DNA of 64,000 nucleotides, from positions 62,001-126,000 of the forward strand of contig NZ_VCGW01000003.1 of NCBI RefSeq assembly GCF_007671675.1. Reading direction: 5' to 3'. Each line of letters begins with the position of its first letter. Within the stretch, counting starts at the first letter, position 1. Source of the stretch: Marinobacter maritimus. Lineage in GTDB: Bacteria > Pseudomonadota > Gammaproteobacteria > Pseudomonadales > Oleiphilaceae. The position numbers were made by a program, and so were the translations under genes. Positions 41,438-48,469 of this stretch are shown piece after piece. The notes beneath the pieces were generated by a model. That model saw only the letters and a list, made by a program, of their open reading frames with translations. It was not told the DNA's origin and did no database searches.

Positions 41438-42106
41438 ATGTCCACAAATAAAAACCGAAAAGAACTCTTACGCAAACTGTCCCGAAATCTCATGGTGACT
41501 CTTCCCATGATGACGGTGGTGACTGTAGCGGGTTTCAGCACGGGTTCCGGCTCTTTTCTGGAGCTGATTCCATCCGCCGAAGCGGCGCAGGGTGAGGCTG
41601 AAGGTGAAGCAAAAGGTGAAGCAGAGGGAGAAGCCAAAGCTGAGGCAGAAGGCTCCGCCAGAGGAGAAGGCGAAGCAGAGGGCCGCGCCGAAGGTGAGGC
41701 CGAGGGCGAAGCAGAAGGCGAGGCCAAGGGAGAAGGTGTATCGGCCAGTCTCAAGAAAGCGGTTCGTCGGCCTGAAGGTTACACACCCTACCAGGGCAAT
41801 GTGGCCGAACTGAGAGCCAAGGGTGAGAAGCTGTTCAACGACACCAGCCTGTCCTCCAACGGCCTTGCGTGTGCCACTTGCCATACAAATGGCATGCTCT
41901 ACAACCCTACCTTCAAAAAAGAGTACCCGCATTTCGTGGCTATGGGCCAGCGTGACTTTGGCATGGACATGGTGCACCTGGATGAAATGGTTCAGATTTG
42001 CATGGTGGCGCCGATGGCAGCGGAGCCTCTGGAATGGGGGTCCGAGGAGTTGGCGGCACTGACCGAGTACACACGAATGGAGCAAAAGAAGTTCATCGAC
42101 AAGTAA
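41438..42106 (+). CDS. Exported monoheme cytochrome c with Gly-Glu-Ala repeat tract
   Basis: 222 residues from the ATG at 41438 (GGAGG upstream). Leader NRKELLRKLSRNLMVTLPMM with a hydrophobic stretch and cleavage near PSAEA-AQ. Residues 52-100 are GEAEGEAKGEAEGEAKAEAEG-type repeats; residues ~115-222 form a cytochrome c domain with the heme motif CATCH at 145-149 and several methionines as possible axial ligand (VAMGQRDFGM, MVHLDEMVQICM, VAPMAAEP). The cytochrome part resembles small c-type cytochromes of sulfur or halogen oxyanion metabolism only in general. The repeat is equivalent to that of the gene at 40389. Last gene of the operon, followed by a terminator. Confidence 0.8.
   Translation: MSTNKNRKELLRKLSRNLMVTLPMMTVVTVAGFSTGSGSFLELIPSAEAAQGEAEGEAKGEAEGEAKAEAEGSARGEGEAEGRAEGEAEGEAEGEAKGEGVSASLKKAVRRPEGYTPYQGNVAELRAKGEKLFNDTSLSSNGLACATCHTNGMLYNPTFKKEYPHFVAMGQRDFGMDMVHLDEMVQICMVAPMAAEPLEWGSEELAALTEYTRMEQKKFIDK
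41591..41737 (+). repeat. Coding Gly-Glu-Ala repeat tract in the cytochrome c
   Basis: 49 codons of GEA, GEG, AEA and GRA units placed between the signal peptide and the heme domain. More regular and less lysine-rich than the tract at 40545. Confidence 0.8.
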
Positions 42107-42144
42107 TTACGTTGGTTTGCATTAGTGAGGTTGTTGTCGACCTT

Positions 42145-42173
42145 GGGTGGGGCCAGAACCCCCACCCTTTTTT
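42145..42173 (+). terminator. Rho-independent terminator of the TTL operon
   Basis: GGGTGGGG (42145-42152), loop CCAGAAC, CCCCACCC (42160-42167), then six T. It lies 39 bases after the cytochrome stop. Confidence 0.85.
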
Positions 42174-42195
42174 ATTGACCCGCAACCGGGGCAGG

Positions 42196-42951
42196 TTAAA
42201 GATTTGCCCAGTTGATGGCTCTGAAATCGAAGCTGTTTTCCAGTGTTGGTTTGATAATCCGGAAATACGGAGATGCATCAAAATCTCGCGGCGTGAACAA
42301 GGATGTTTGCCGGATACGGTAATGCTCGCGAATACAGCCCCTGCAGCTCGGGTCGTCTGAAGGTATCGTGTCGATGGTCGGAAGTATCGGATAGCGCAGG
42401 CGCTGAAAACCCTCGGCAATAAACGTGGAACAGATCGCTCGTGTGGGATCGCCGCTTCCAAGCGACAGTAATTTGTGCCGGTGCCGGGCAGGCACCGGCG
42501 GTGTCTGGATAAGATAGCGCGCCAGATCAAACACATTCTTCATGTCGTACTGGTTCCCCAGCCGGCTCAGTGCGTAATCGGTGAGCATACGCATGTTATC
42601 GTCATCCAGCCCTACAGGGCGGCAGATACGGGTATGGCTATTTCGATAATAGGAGAGCGGCAAGGGGCGAATACCGAACTCCAGATCCGCCTCGATCAGC
42701 GTGTGAGGCTCGCCATCACACGATGTTCCCAAACCTGAATTCGGCCCGAGGTAAAGCGCCGCATGAGACCAGGTTGACTGGGTCAGGTACTTTATCGCGA
42801 CGCTGACGCGTGTATTACCTTCTACAAGCAGGACGTCTCCGGGCCTGAGTGCCTTTTCCAGCGCTTCATAGGTTGAAGTCGGCACGGAATGCTGCGCTAC
42901 CTGTTTGGAAAGATAGGCAGCCAGGCGCCTCGACAGCCAGTTCAGAAACAT
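42196..42951 (-). CDS. YiiX-like NlpC/P60-superfamily hydrolase
   Basis: 251 residues. The permuted papain-like fold of YiiX/YebB proteins is seen in ALRPGDVLLVEGNTRVSVAIK, TWSHAALYLG (catalytic-type histidine) and AICSTFIAEGFQ (cysteine nucleophile). These enzymes are thought to act on peptides or lipids at the membrane. The N-terminus MFLNWLSRRLAAYLSKQ is amphipathic, without a clear signal peptide. TGTAAC-N16-TGTC lies 41 bases upstream on the same strand. It is convergent with the TTL operon. Confidence 0.75.
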   Translation of the reverse strand: MFLNWLSRRLAAYLSKQVAQHSVPTSTYEALEKALRPGDVLLVEGNTRVSVAIKYLTQSTWSHAALYLGPNSGLGTSCDGEPHTLIEADLEFGIRPLPLSYYRNSHTRICRPVGLDDDNMRMLTDYALSRLGNQYDMKNVFDLARYLIQTPPVPARHRHKLLSLGSGDPTRAICSTFIAEGFQRLRYPILPTIDTIPSDDPSCRGCIREHYRIRQTSLFTPRDFDASPYFRIIKPTLENSFDFRAINWANL

Positions 42952-42991
42952 GCAGTACCCCGGTCGTAAATCTGTTTATATTGATAACACA

Positions 42992-43017
42992 GACAGACAA
43001 TCGGGGCACCTGTTACA
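42992..43017 (-). promoter_or_regulatory. ECF-type promoter: TGTAAC-N16-TGTC upstream of the YiiX-like gene
   Basis: Minus strand: TGTAAC at 43017-43012, TGTC(TG) at 42995-42992. Confidence 0.65.
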
Positions 43018-43037
43018 CAAGCCGCCAATGCATGGTG

Positions 43038-43448
43038 CTAGGCAAGGGCGGGAGACGGCTGCCGTGAAAGCGTAAGGGTATCGTAGTCCCGCAGCAGGAA
43101 TAAGGCGGCACAGGCGGCCAGCATTGGCCAGGCAGCAAAAAATACGAGGTTGTCGAAAGGTTGGAGGTATTTGCTGAATGACGCGAGGGTGGAAACCCCG
43201 TGGAACACCAGAATGGCGCCGTAGGTCCAGGTTTTAAAGAGCCCTGCGACGAAGGCGAGAATCAGTGCCAGTTGGGCGACACCAATTGCATAAAAAGCGC
43301 TTTCTCCAAGACTTCCTAGCCCATAGAACGCGGTAAAGACTTTGGCCGCGTGTTCGGGTTGCACCAGTTTGTCCAGGGTCCAGAACAGAAATACAATAAA
43401 AACGCCGAGTCTGAGCAACAGCAGGGCAAGGGGTAACTGTTTGGGCAT
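43038..43448 (-). CDS. DoxX-family membrane protein
   Basis: 136 residues with four transmembrane segments; LLLRLGVFIVFLFWTLDKLVQPEHAAKVFTAFY and the later AWPMLAACAALFLLRD are typical of DoxX/DoxD-like proteins. AAAGGAG precedes the ATG at 43448; the open frame beyond it is not coding. DoxX proteins are linked to sulfur and redox stress functions. TGGAAC-N16-TGTC lies about 40 bases upstream, divergent from the NrtS gene promoter. Confidence 0.8.
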   Translation of the reverse strand: MPKQLPLALLLLRLGVFIVFLFWTLDKLVQPEHAAKVFTAFYGLGSLGESAFYAIGVAQLALILAFVAGLFKTWTYGAILVFHGVSTLASFSKYLQPFDNLVFFAAWPMLAACAALFLLRDYDTLTLSRQPSPALA

Positions 43449-43486
43449 TCCTTTCTCCTTTGTGGTTTTTGAACGATCGCTCCAAT

Positions 43487-43512
43487 GACAGGGATGGTCG
43501 TACAGAGTTCCA
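43487..43512 (-). promoter_or_regulatory. ECF-type promoter variant: TGGAAC-N16-TGTC upstream of DoxX
   Basis: Minus strand: TGGAAC at 43512-43507, TGTC(AT) at 43490-43487. One base differs from the TGTAAC element. Confidence 0.45.
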
Positions 43513-43528
43513 CCCAAGAGATCAATTT

Positions 43529-43556
43529 TGTAACAGCCAGACACGGCTATGTCTGG
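43529..43556 (+). promoter_or_regulatory. ECF-type promoter: TGTAAC-N15-TGTC upstream of NrtS, with overlapping palindrome
   Basis: TGTAAC at 43529-43534 and TGTC at 43550-43553. The spacer and -10 form CCAGACA-CGGCTA-TGTCTGG (43537-43556), a perfect seven-base inverted repeat not seen at the other promoters. Confidence 0.5.
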
Positions 43557-43584
43557 CAGAACGCCAAATATTGTTGAGGTGTTG

Positions 43585-43911
43585 ATGTCTTTTATCGGGA
43601 TTTTGCGTAAGCAAGCTCGCCATTGCAGCGAAGCCGGTGTACTTGCCATAAGCGATGGCACGCCCCGGCGTGCCGCAAAGTTGGCGGCGGTGGTAGGTAC
43701 CCTGCTGGTGGTGATTAATCAGTGGGAAGCGGTCACCGGAGCGGGTTCAATGGACTGGCTGAAGGTTGCGCTAACCTATTGCGTGCCCTACCTCGTCTCG
43801 ACCTATACCAGTGTAAGCAAGGACATGCACTTACTACGGGAAGCCGAAATGGCAAGACAGAGTGTGCACGAAGAAGCTCAAAAGACCCAGGTTCGGCAAG
43901 GCACGTTGTAA
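43585..43911 (+). CDS. nrtS: NrtS-like nitrate/nitrite transporter family protein
   Basis: 108 residues from the ATG at 43585 (GAGG upstream). Two hydrophobic segments: RRAAKLAAVVGTLLVVINQWEAVTG and MDWLKVALTYCVPYLVSTYTSV, the pattern of the small NrtS membrane proteins that move nitrate or nitrite in some bacteria. The rest is a charged tail. No nitrate reductase is in the window, so transport in a stress setting, or a different substrate, is possible. Confidence 0.7.
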   Translation: MSFIGILRKQARHCSEAGVLAISDGTPRRAAKLAAVVGTLLVVINQWEAVTGAGSMDWLKVALTYCVPYLVSTYTSVSKDMHLLREAEMARQSVHEEAQKTQVRQGTL

Positions 43912-43964
43912 AAAATTCGCTGAACGGGTGCCTGACAACCCCGTGAGCGCCAGGTTTTATTCTG

Positions 43965-44225
43965 TTATTCGCGAACGCCGCCCTCGGATTTCCTGGCTCC
44001 GAGGGCTTCGGCCACCCGTTCATCGATTTTGCGAATCAGCTCCTCATTTTCCTGTCCGGATGAATGCACCTTTAAAAGATCGGTACTCGCGCGCAGATTG
44101 CCGATAAAAGTCCGGCAATGTCTGCACATCATCAAATGCATTTTCACGGACAGGTTCTGTCGACCGGTCAGCTCGTCATCGATGTAGTCACTGGCAATTT
44201 CGGCCAGATCCTTGCACATTAGCAT
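43965..44225 (-). CDS. Zinc-finger anti-sigma factor, cytoplasmic
   Basis: 86 residues. MCKDLAEIASDYIDDELTGRQ followed by HLMMCRHCRTF gives the HxxxCxxC zinc motif of zf-HC2 anti-sigma domains. There is no transmembrane segment, so it is a soluble ZAS-type protein that may lose zinc or form a disulfide on oxidation and release the sigma factor. The ATG at 44225 overlaps the sigma gene stop by seven bases and has GGAG eight bases upstream, within the sigma coding region: coupled translation. Partner of the sigma factor at 44219. Confidence 0.85.
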   Translation of the reverse strand: MLMCKDLAEIASDYIDDELTGRQNLSVKMHLMMCRHCRTFIGNLRASTDLLKVHSSGQENEELIRKIDERVAEALGARKSEGGVRE

Positions 44226-44839
44226 TCGCCCGTCTCCTGGAAGGTTTCCACCATGAGAAAGATTTTTTGCCTCCCACGGTGTAGAAGTACACGGAGGTTA
44301 GAGGCGCTCACATCAAGAATGTTACACACATCTTCAGATTTGTGCTGGTGAGCTTCATAAAGCATCAGGGCAGAACGCTGGGTTTCCGGCAAGTTGGAAA
44401 GGTGTTTATCCAGGCAATCGCTGAGGGCATCGTTTTCCATCAGCGTATCTGCAGATTCGTGAAATTGCAGCTTGGGCGGCACACCCCAGCGGCCGTTGGA
44501 ATTGAAGCGGCTGGCCAATTCCGGATCCAGGGTCTCGGAAAAATCGGTTGCCACCTCCCGGTTACTGGTGCGGAGCCTGTTTTTGCAGCGGTTGGCGACG
44601 ATGCGATGCAGCCAGGTTTTCAGGCCGGATCTGCCCTCAAACTTGTGGATGGCATCAATGACTGTCACCCAACAGTCCTGAACAATTTCTTCCGCGCTGG
44701 ACGGGTCCAGATAGAAGCGCGCAACGGCCAGCATGCCCGGCGAATACTCCCGCACCGCAGTCTTGTAGGCGGTCGCGTCGCCTTGCCTCAGGTTGTCGAT
44801 CAATGACGCTTCAATTTCCGGATGAACCGATGTGCTCAT
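44219..44839 (-). CDS. ECF-type RNA polymerase sigma factor
   Basis: 206 residues. Region 2: MLAVARFYLDPSSAEEIVQDCWVTVIDAIHKFEG and LKTWLHRIVANRCKNRLR. Region 4: LPETQRSALMLYEAHQHKSEDVCNILDVSASNLRVLLHRGRQKI, the helix-turn-helix that reads the -35. The linker of ~45 residues is longer than usual. Coded directly before a soluble zinc anti-sigma gene. The cluster of TGTAAC-N16-TGTC elements around it suggests it recognises that sequence; I do not see a copy before the sigma gene itself, where GGAAC-N16-ACAC is the nearest match. Confidence 0.9.
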   Translation of the reverse strand: MSTSVHPEIEASLIDNLRQGDATAYKTAVREYSPGMLAVARFYLDPSSAEEIVQDCWVTVIDAIHKFEGRSGLKTWLHRIVANRCKNRLRTSNREVATDFSETLDPELASRFNSNGRWGVPPKLQFHESADTLMENDALSDCLDKHLSNLPETQRSALMLYEAHQHKSEDVCNILDVSASNLRVLLHRGRQKIFLMVETFQETGEC

Positions 44840-44954
44840 GGGTTTCCGTTCCTGGTAAGTCTGAGTTGGCTTGTCGTCTCTATATAGTGTTTCAGAACCG
44901 TAAAAAGTTCCGACATTCTTTAGTGATTGCTCAAAAACTTTAGTTCATGGAAGA

Positions 44955-44980
44955 TGTAACATCCAGTCGGTGATCGTGTC
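44955..44980 (+). promoter_or_regulatory. ECF-type promoter: TGTAAC-N16-TGTC upstream of the VTT-flavoprotein gene
   Basis: TGTAAC at 44955-44960, TGTC(TT) at 44977-44980, 41-47 bases before the start. Confidence 0.65.
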
Positions 44981-45027
44981 TTAGCGATAACAACGTATTG
45001 GTTTATACACTTTTAATAGGCATGAAT

Positions 45028-47223
45028 ATGAATCGCAGCAAGCTTCTCCTTATTATTTTTATCGTCGCGATTGTGGGTATTTTCCTCGGTTTCGACGGGC
45101 ATAAACTTCTCACACTGGAAAATCTGCAGGGACATCAAGGCGCTCTGGCGGAATGGATAGATCAGAACCTTCTGCTGGCGGTTACTGGTTATGCTGCGAT
45201 TTATGTGGTTGTAACCGCCTTGTCTTTACCAGGTGCGACGATCATGACTCTGGCTGGCGGCGCCTTTTTCGGCAACCTCTATGGTCTGGCTGCGGTTTCC
45301 ATTGCTTCAACCTTGGGTGCGTCCCTGGCATTTCTGGTCGCCCGGTTCCTGATGCGTGACACGCTGCGCAAGCGATACGCTGAAACCGTGGCGAAGATGG
45401 ACCGGGGGATTTCAAAGGATGGCGCTTTTTATCTGGCCACCCTGCGATTGGTGCCGGTTTTTCCCTTTTTCCTGATCAACCTAGCCATGGGCCTCACCGC
45501 CATGAAGCTGCGCACCTATGCGCTTGTAAGTTGGGTCGCCATGCTGCCGGGCACGTTTGTCTACGTGAACGCCGGCACCCAGCTGGGGCAAATCGAGTCT
45601 ACCGCTGACATCGTCTCGGCTGATTTGCTGCTTTCCTTCGCGTTGCTGGGTCTTTTCCCGCTTATTGCCAAGTTTGTCGTCGGTTTCATCCGTCGTCGTA
45701 AAGTCTATGCGGGCTGGCAGAAACCTGAGCACTTTGACTACAACCTGCTGGTGATTGGTGGCGGCTCTGCCGGCCTTGTTTCCGCTTACATTGCTGCCGC
45801 GGTGAAGGCCAAGGTGGCGCTGATTGAAAAGCATAAGATGGGCGGCGACTGCCTGAATACCGGCTGCGTGCCCTCGAAAGCTCTGATTCGCAGTGCCAAG
45901 GCAGCCGATACGCTGCGCCATGCCAACCGCTATGGGCTGGAATCGGTGCCGGTGAAAGGCTCCTTCAAGAACATCATGAACCGGGTGAAAGAAGTGATTG
46001 CCAAGGTAGAGCCCCATGATTCCCCGGAGCGTTTCCGCAAACTGGGTGTGGACTGCATCTCTGGCGAGGCGAGCTTCGTATCTCCCTGGGAACTGGAGGT
46101 ACGGCACAACGATGGTCACACCGAACGCCTGACGGCGCGAAGCATTATTGTTGCCACGGGTGGCAAGCCGGCTGTTCCGCCCATTCCTGGTTTGGAAGAC
46201 ATGCAGCCCCTAACCTCCGAGAACCTGTGGGAGCTGCAGGAGCAACCGGAGCGTTTGTTGGTGCTCGGCGGTGGCCCCATCGGCTCTGAGCTGGCACACG
46301 CCTTCGCCCGGTTGGGTAGCAAGGTGATTCAGGTCGAGCGTGACGACCGTCTGTTGGCAAAAGAAGACGAAGATGTTGCCGCATTGATTCTGGAGCAGTT
46401 TGAGGCTGACGGTATCGACGTACGGCTGCGACATTCTGCGGCTGAGTTTTGCATTGAGGACGGTGAAAAAGTTGCTTACTGCGATCACGGCGGTGAGCGG
46501 GTGCGCATTCCCTTCGATCAGGTTCTGGTGGCTGTTGGCCGTGCGGCAAACACCACGGGCTTGAACCTGGAGCGTATCGGCGTGGACACCCAGCCCAATG
46601 GCACTATTCCGGTTGAAGACGATATGAGTGTTCGTTACCCCAACGTGTTTGCGTGCGGTGATGTGGCCGGCCCCTATCAGTTTACCCATGCCGCTGCGCA
46701 TCAGGCCTGGTATGCGGCTGTGAACGGTCTGTTTGGTCAGTTCAAGCGCTTCCGGGTGGATTACCGGGTAATGCCCTGGGTAACGTTCACCTCGCCGGAG
46801 GTGGCGCGGGTCGGGCTCAGTGAAGCAGAGGCCCGGGAACAGGGCGTCGCTTATGAAGTCACCCGGTATGGCCTGGACGATCTGGACCGAGCCATCGCCG
46901 AGAGTGAGGATTATGGCTTTATAAAAGTCCTCACGCCGCCGGGCAAGGACAAGATTCTTGGTGCGGTTGTTGTCGGCTCGCACGCGGGTGAAATCCTCGC
47001 GGAATTCACGCTCGCAATGAAGCATGGCTTGGGCTTGAACAAGATTCTGGGCACCATTCACCCATACCCGACCTGGAACGAGTCGGCTAAGTACGCGGCT
47101 GGTGAGTGGAAGCGAGCCCATGCGCCTGAAGGCATTCTGAAATTGTTGGAGAAGCTGCATGGCTGGCGCCGGGGTAAAGGCCAAACTCGCCAACAGAAAC
47201 GTAAAGAAATAACTGCGGGCTGA
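45028..47223 (+). CDS. VTT (DedA-like) membrane domain fused to a mercuric-reductase-like FAD disulfide oxidoreductase
   Basis: About 731 residues. Residues 1-235: VTT/TVP38 membrane part (YVVVTALSLPGATIMTLAGGAFFG, SLAFLVARFLMRD, LRLVPVFPFFLINLAMG). Residues ~240-731: class I pyridine nucleotide-disulfide oxidoreductase with VIGGGSAGLVSAY, the redox pair GGDCLNTGCVPSKAL, NAD motif GGGPIGSELAHAFARLGS, ACGDVAGPYQFTHAAAHQ and the dimer-interface HPYPTWNE. It lacks the MerA N-terminal metal-binding domain and C-terminal cysteine pair, so mercury is unlikely to be the substrate. The frame opens at a TTG (44998); 45028 has AGG at a better distance than 45022. Probably first gene of a unit reaching 50826. 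Confidence 0.85.
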   Translation: MNRSKLLLIIFIVAIVGIFLGFDGHKLLTLENLQGHQGALAEWIDQNLLLAVTGYAAIYVVVTALSLPGATIMTLAGGAFFGNLYGLAAVSIASTLGASLAFLVARFLMRDTLRKRYAETVAKMDRGISKDGAFYLATLRLVPVFPFFLINLAMGLTAMKLRTYALVSWVAMLPGTFVYVNAGTQLGQIESTADIVSADLLLSFALLGLFPLIAKFVVGFIRRRKVYAGWQKPEHFDYNLLVIGGGSAGLVSAYIAAAVKAKVALIEKHKMGGDCLNTGCVPSKALIRSAKAADTLRHANRYGLESVPVKGSFKNIMNRVKEVIAKVEPHDSPERFRKLGVDCISGEASFVSPWELEVRHNDGHTERLTARSIIVATGGKPAVPPIPGLEDMQPLTSENLWELQEQPERLLVLGGGPIGSELAHAFARLGSKVIQVERDDRLLAKEDEDVAALILEQFEADGIDVRLRHSAAEFCIEDGEKVAYCDHGGERVRIPFDQVLVAVGRAANTTGLNLERIGVDTQPNGTIPVEDDMSVRYPNVFACGDVAGPYQFTHAAAHQAWYAAVNGLFGQFKRFRVDYRVMPWVTFTSPEVARVGLSEAEAREQGVAYEVTRYGLDDLDRAIAESEDYGFIKVLTPPGKDKILGAVVVGSHAGEILAEFTLAMKHGLGLNKILGTIHPYPTWNESAKYAAGEWKRAHAPEGILKLLEKLHGWRRGKGQTRQQKRKEITAG

Positions 47224-47303
47224 AAAAAGTTGGGCGATGGCGGAAACAAAACCGCATCGCCCGTGTCCGAGCACCCTTATTCTTGAACCATCGAGGAGCA
47301 ACT

Positions 47304-48275
47304 ATGCCCCTGATCGAAACCCGACCGGCCCGCAGCAAACGTATTCCGGCTGTGGAAGTGCTGGAGTCCAGAGCCTTCGACAGCTGGACTCATACCCGTA
47401 ATGGCGATCCCCGGGGTTACATTGACGCAAACAAGCTGAAAGAGCTGTGGATCCACACAGGCACTGCCTGCAATTTGGCCTGTCCTTTCTGCCTGGAAGG
47501 CAGCCATCCCGGAGATGGGCGTATTCCCGGCATGAAGTTGAGCGATGTGAAGCCGTTTATTCACGAAGCCATGGATATGGGTGTGGAGCAGTTTTCTTTC
47601 ACCGGCGGCGAGCCGTTCGTGATTCGCGATTTTGTGAACATTCTGGATTACGCCAGCAAGTATCGCCCCTGCTTTGTGCTGACCAACGCCACCGAGCCGT
47701 TGCTCAAACGTCGGCATCAGGTGTTGCCGTTGCTGGATAACCCCTATCCGATTCACTTCCGCGTTAGCCTGGATTTCCCTGACCGCGCCCGCCATGACAA
47801 GGATCGCGGTGAGGGAAGCTTTGACCAGGCGCTGGAGGGCATTCACTGGCTGGTTGAACAGGGCTTCAAGGTGTCTATTGCACGCCAGACGGATGTCGAT
47901 GAGGTGGCTTCGGAGGTTGAGTCTGCTTTTCGTGGGATATTTCGTGAATGGCAGATTCCGGAAAACCTGGCGTTTACGGCCTTCCCGGATTTGGGCACCC
48001 CGGGTTCGGAGGACGGCAGTCCGGAGATTACCGAGAACTGTATGGAGAAGTATCCGAGCATCGATAGTCGTGCGCATTTTATGTGTGCCTATACGCGGAT
48101 GCTGGTGAAGAAGGGCGATTCGGTGCGGGTTTATGCTTGCACGCTGGTGGATGATGATCCTCAGTATGATTTGGGTGGGTCGCTGGCCCAGAGCATGGAT
48201 GAGCGCATTATGTTGCGGCATCACCGGTGTTTTTCCTGTTACCGGTATGGGGCTAGTTGTTCGGCGCCTGGTTAG
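47304..48275 (+). CDS. Radical SAM protein with cysteine-rich C-terminus
   Basis: About 323 residues from the ATG at 47304 (GAGGAGC upstream). The [4Fe-4S] radical SAM motif is CNLACPFC near residue 58, followed by FSFTGGEPF and LTNATEPL. The C-terminus has MCAYTRMLVKKG, ACTLVDDDP and HHRCFSCYRYGASC, a SPASM-like set of cysteines that could bind a further cluster. Such enzymes often modify peptides or sugars, but the substrate here is unknown. It follows the VTT-flavoprotein by 80 bases and precedes a symporter and phosphoesterase. Confidence 0.8.
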   Translation: MPLIETRPARSKRIPAVEVLESRAFDSWTHTRNGDPRGYIDANKLKELWIHTGTACNLACPFCLEGSHPGDGRIPGMKLSDVKPFIHEAMDMGVEQFSFTGGEPFVIRDFVNILDYASKYRPCFVLTNATEPLLKRRHQVLPLLDNPYPIHFRVSLDFPDRARHDKDRGEGSFDQALEGIHWLVEQGFKVSIARQTDVDEVASEVESAFRGIFREWQIPENLAFTAFPDLGTPGSEDGSPEITENCMEKYPSIDSRAHFMCAYTRMLVKKGDSVRVYACTLVDDDPQYDLGGSLAQSMDERIMLRHHRCFSCYRYGASCSAPG

Positions 48276-48303
48276 TTTTTTTAAGGCTGGTTGTTGGGAG
48301 TTG

Positions 48304-48399
48304 GCGGCATGGGGGATGTGTATTTATTTTCTTGGAAAAACAACTCGCTGCGCTCAGACATTTTTTCCGGCGAAACTAAATACACATCCCCCATGCCGC
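48304..48399. repeat. Long hairpin repeat element with 23-base perfect arms
   Basis: Left arm 48304-48326 and right arm 48377-48399 are exact reverse complements (GCGGCATGGGGGATGTGT on through TATTTA). The 50-base interior holds GGAAAAA and TTTTTTCC flanking AACTCGCTGCGCTCAGACA, a phrase I associate with dispersed intergenic repeats in gammaproteobacteria. It looks like a palindromic REP/MITE-type element between the radical SAM gene and the symporter gene, and could also act as a terminator or RNA stability hairpin. Confidence 0.75.
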
Positions 48400-48469
48400 G
48401 GCTTGCTCAGTGCGGGCCTCCTGTGCTGAACATCGAAAAACCCCTGGATAAAACGAGGAAACATACAAG

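Noticed and set aside
40389..42106. Bufferin-type (GEGKCG, DUF2282) metal-binding RiPP system
   Set aside because: The repeats contain no cysteine, and no DUF692 enzyme or DUF2063 partner is present; only DoxX and an ECF sigma are in common.
45028..47223. Mercury resistance gene merA
   Set aside because: No NmerA domain, no C-terminal cysteine pair, no other mer genes; a VTT membrane domain is fused instead.
46210..47301. 363-codon minus-strand frame, and similar ones at 32670-33734 and 47277-48224
   Set aside because: Shadows of the flavoprotein, LpxR and radical SAM genes.
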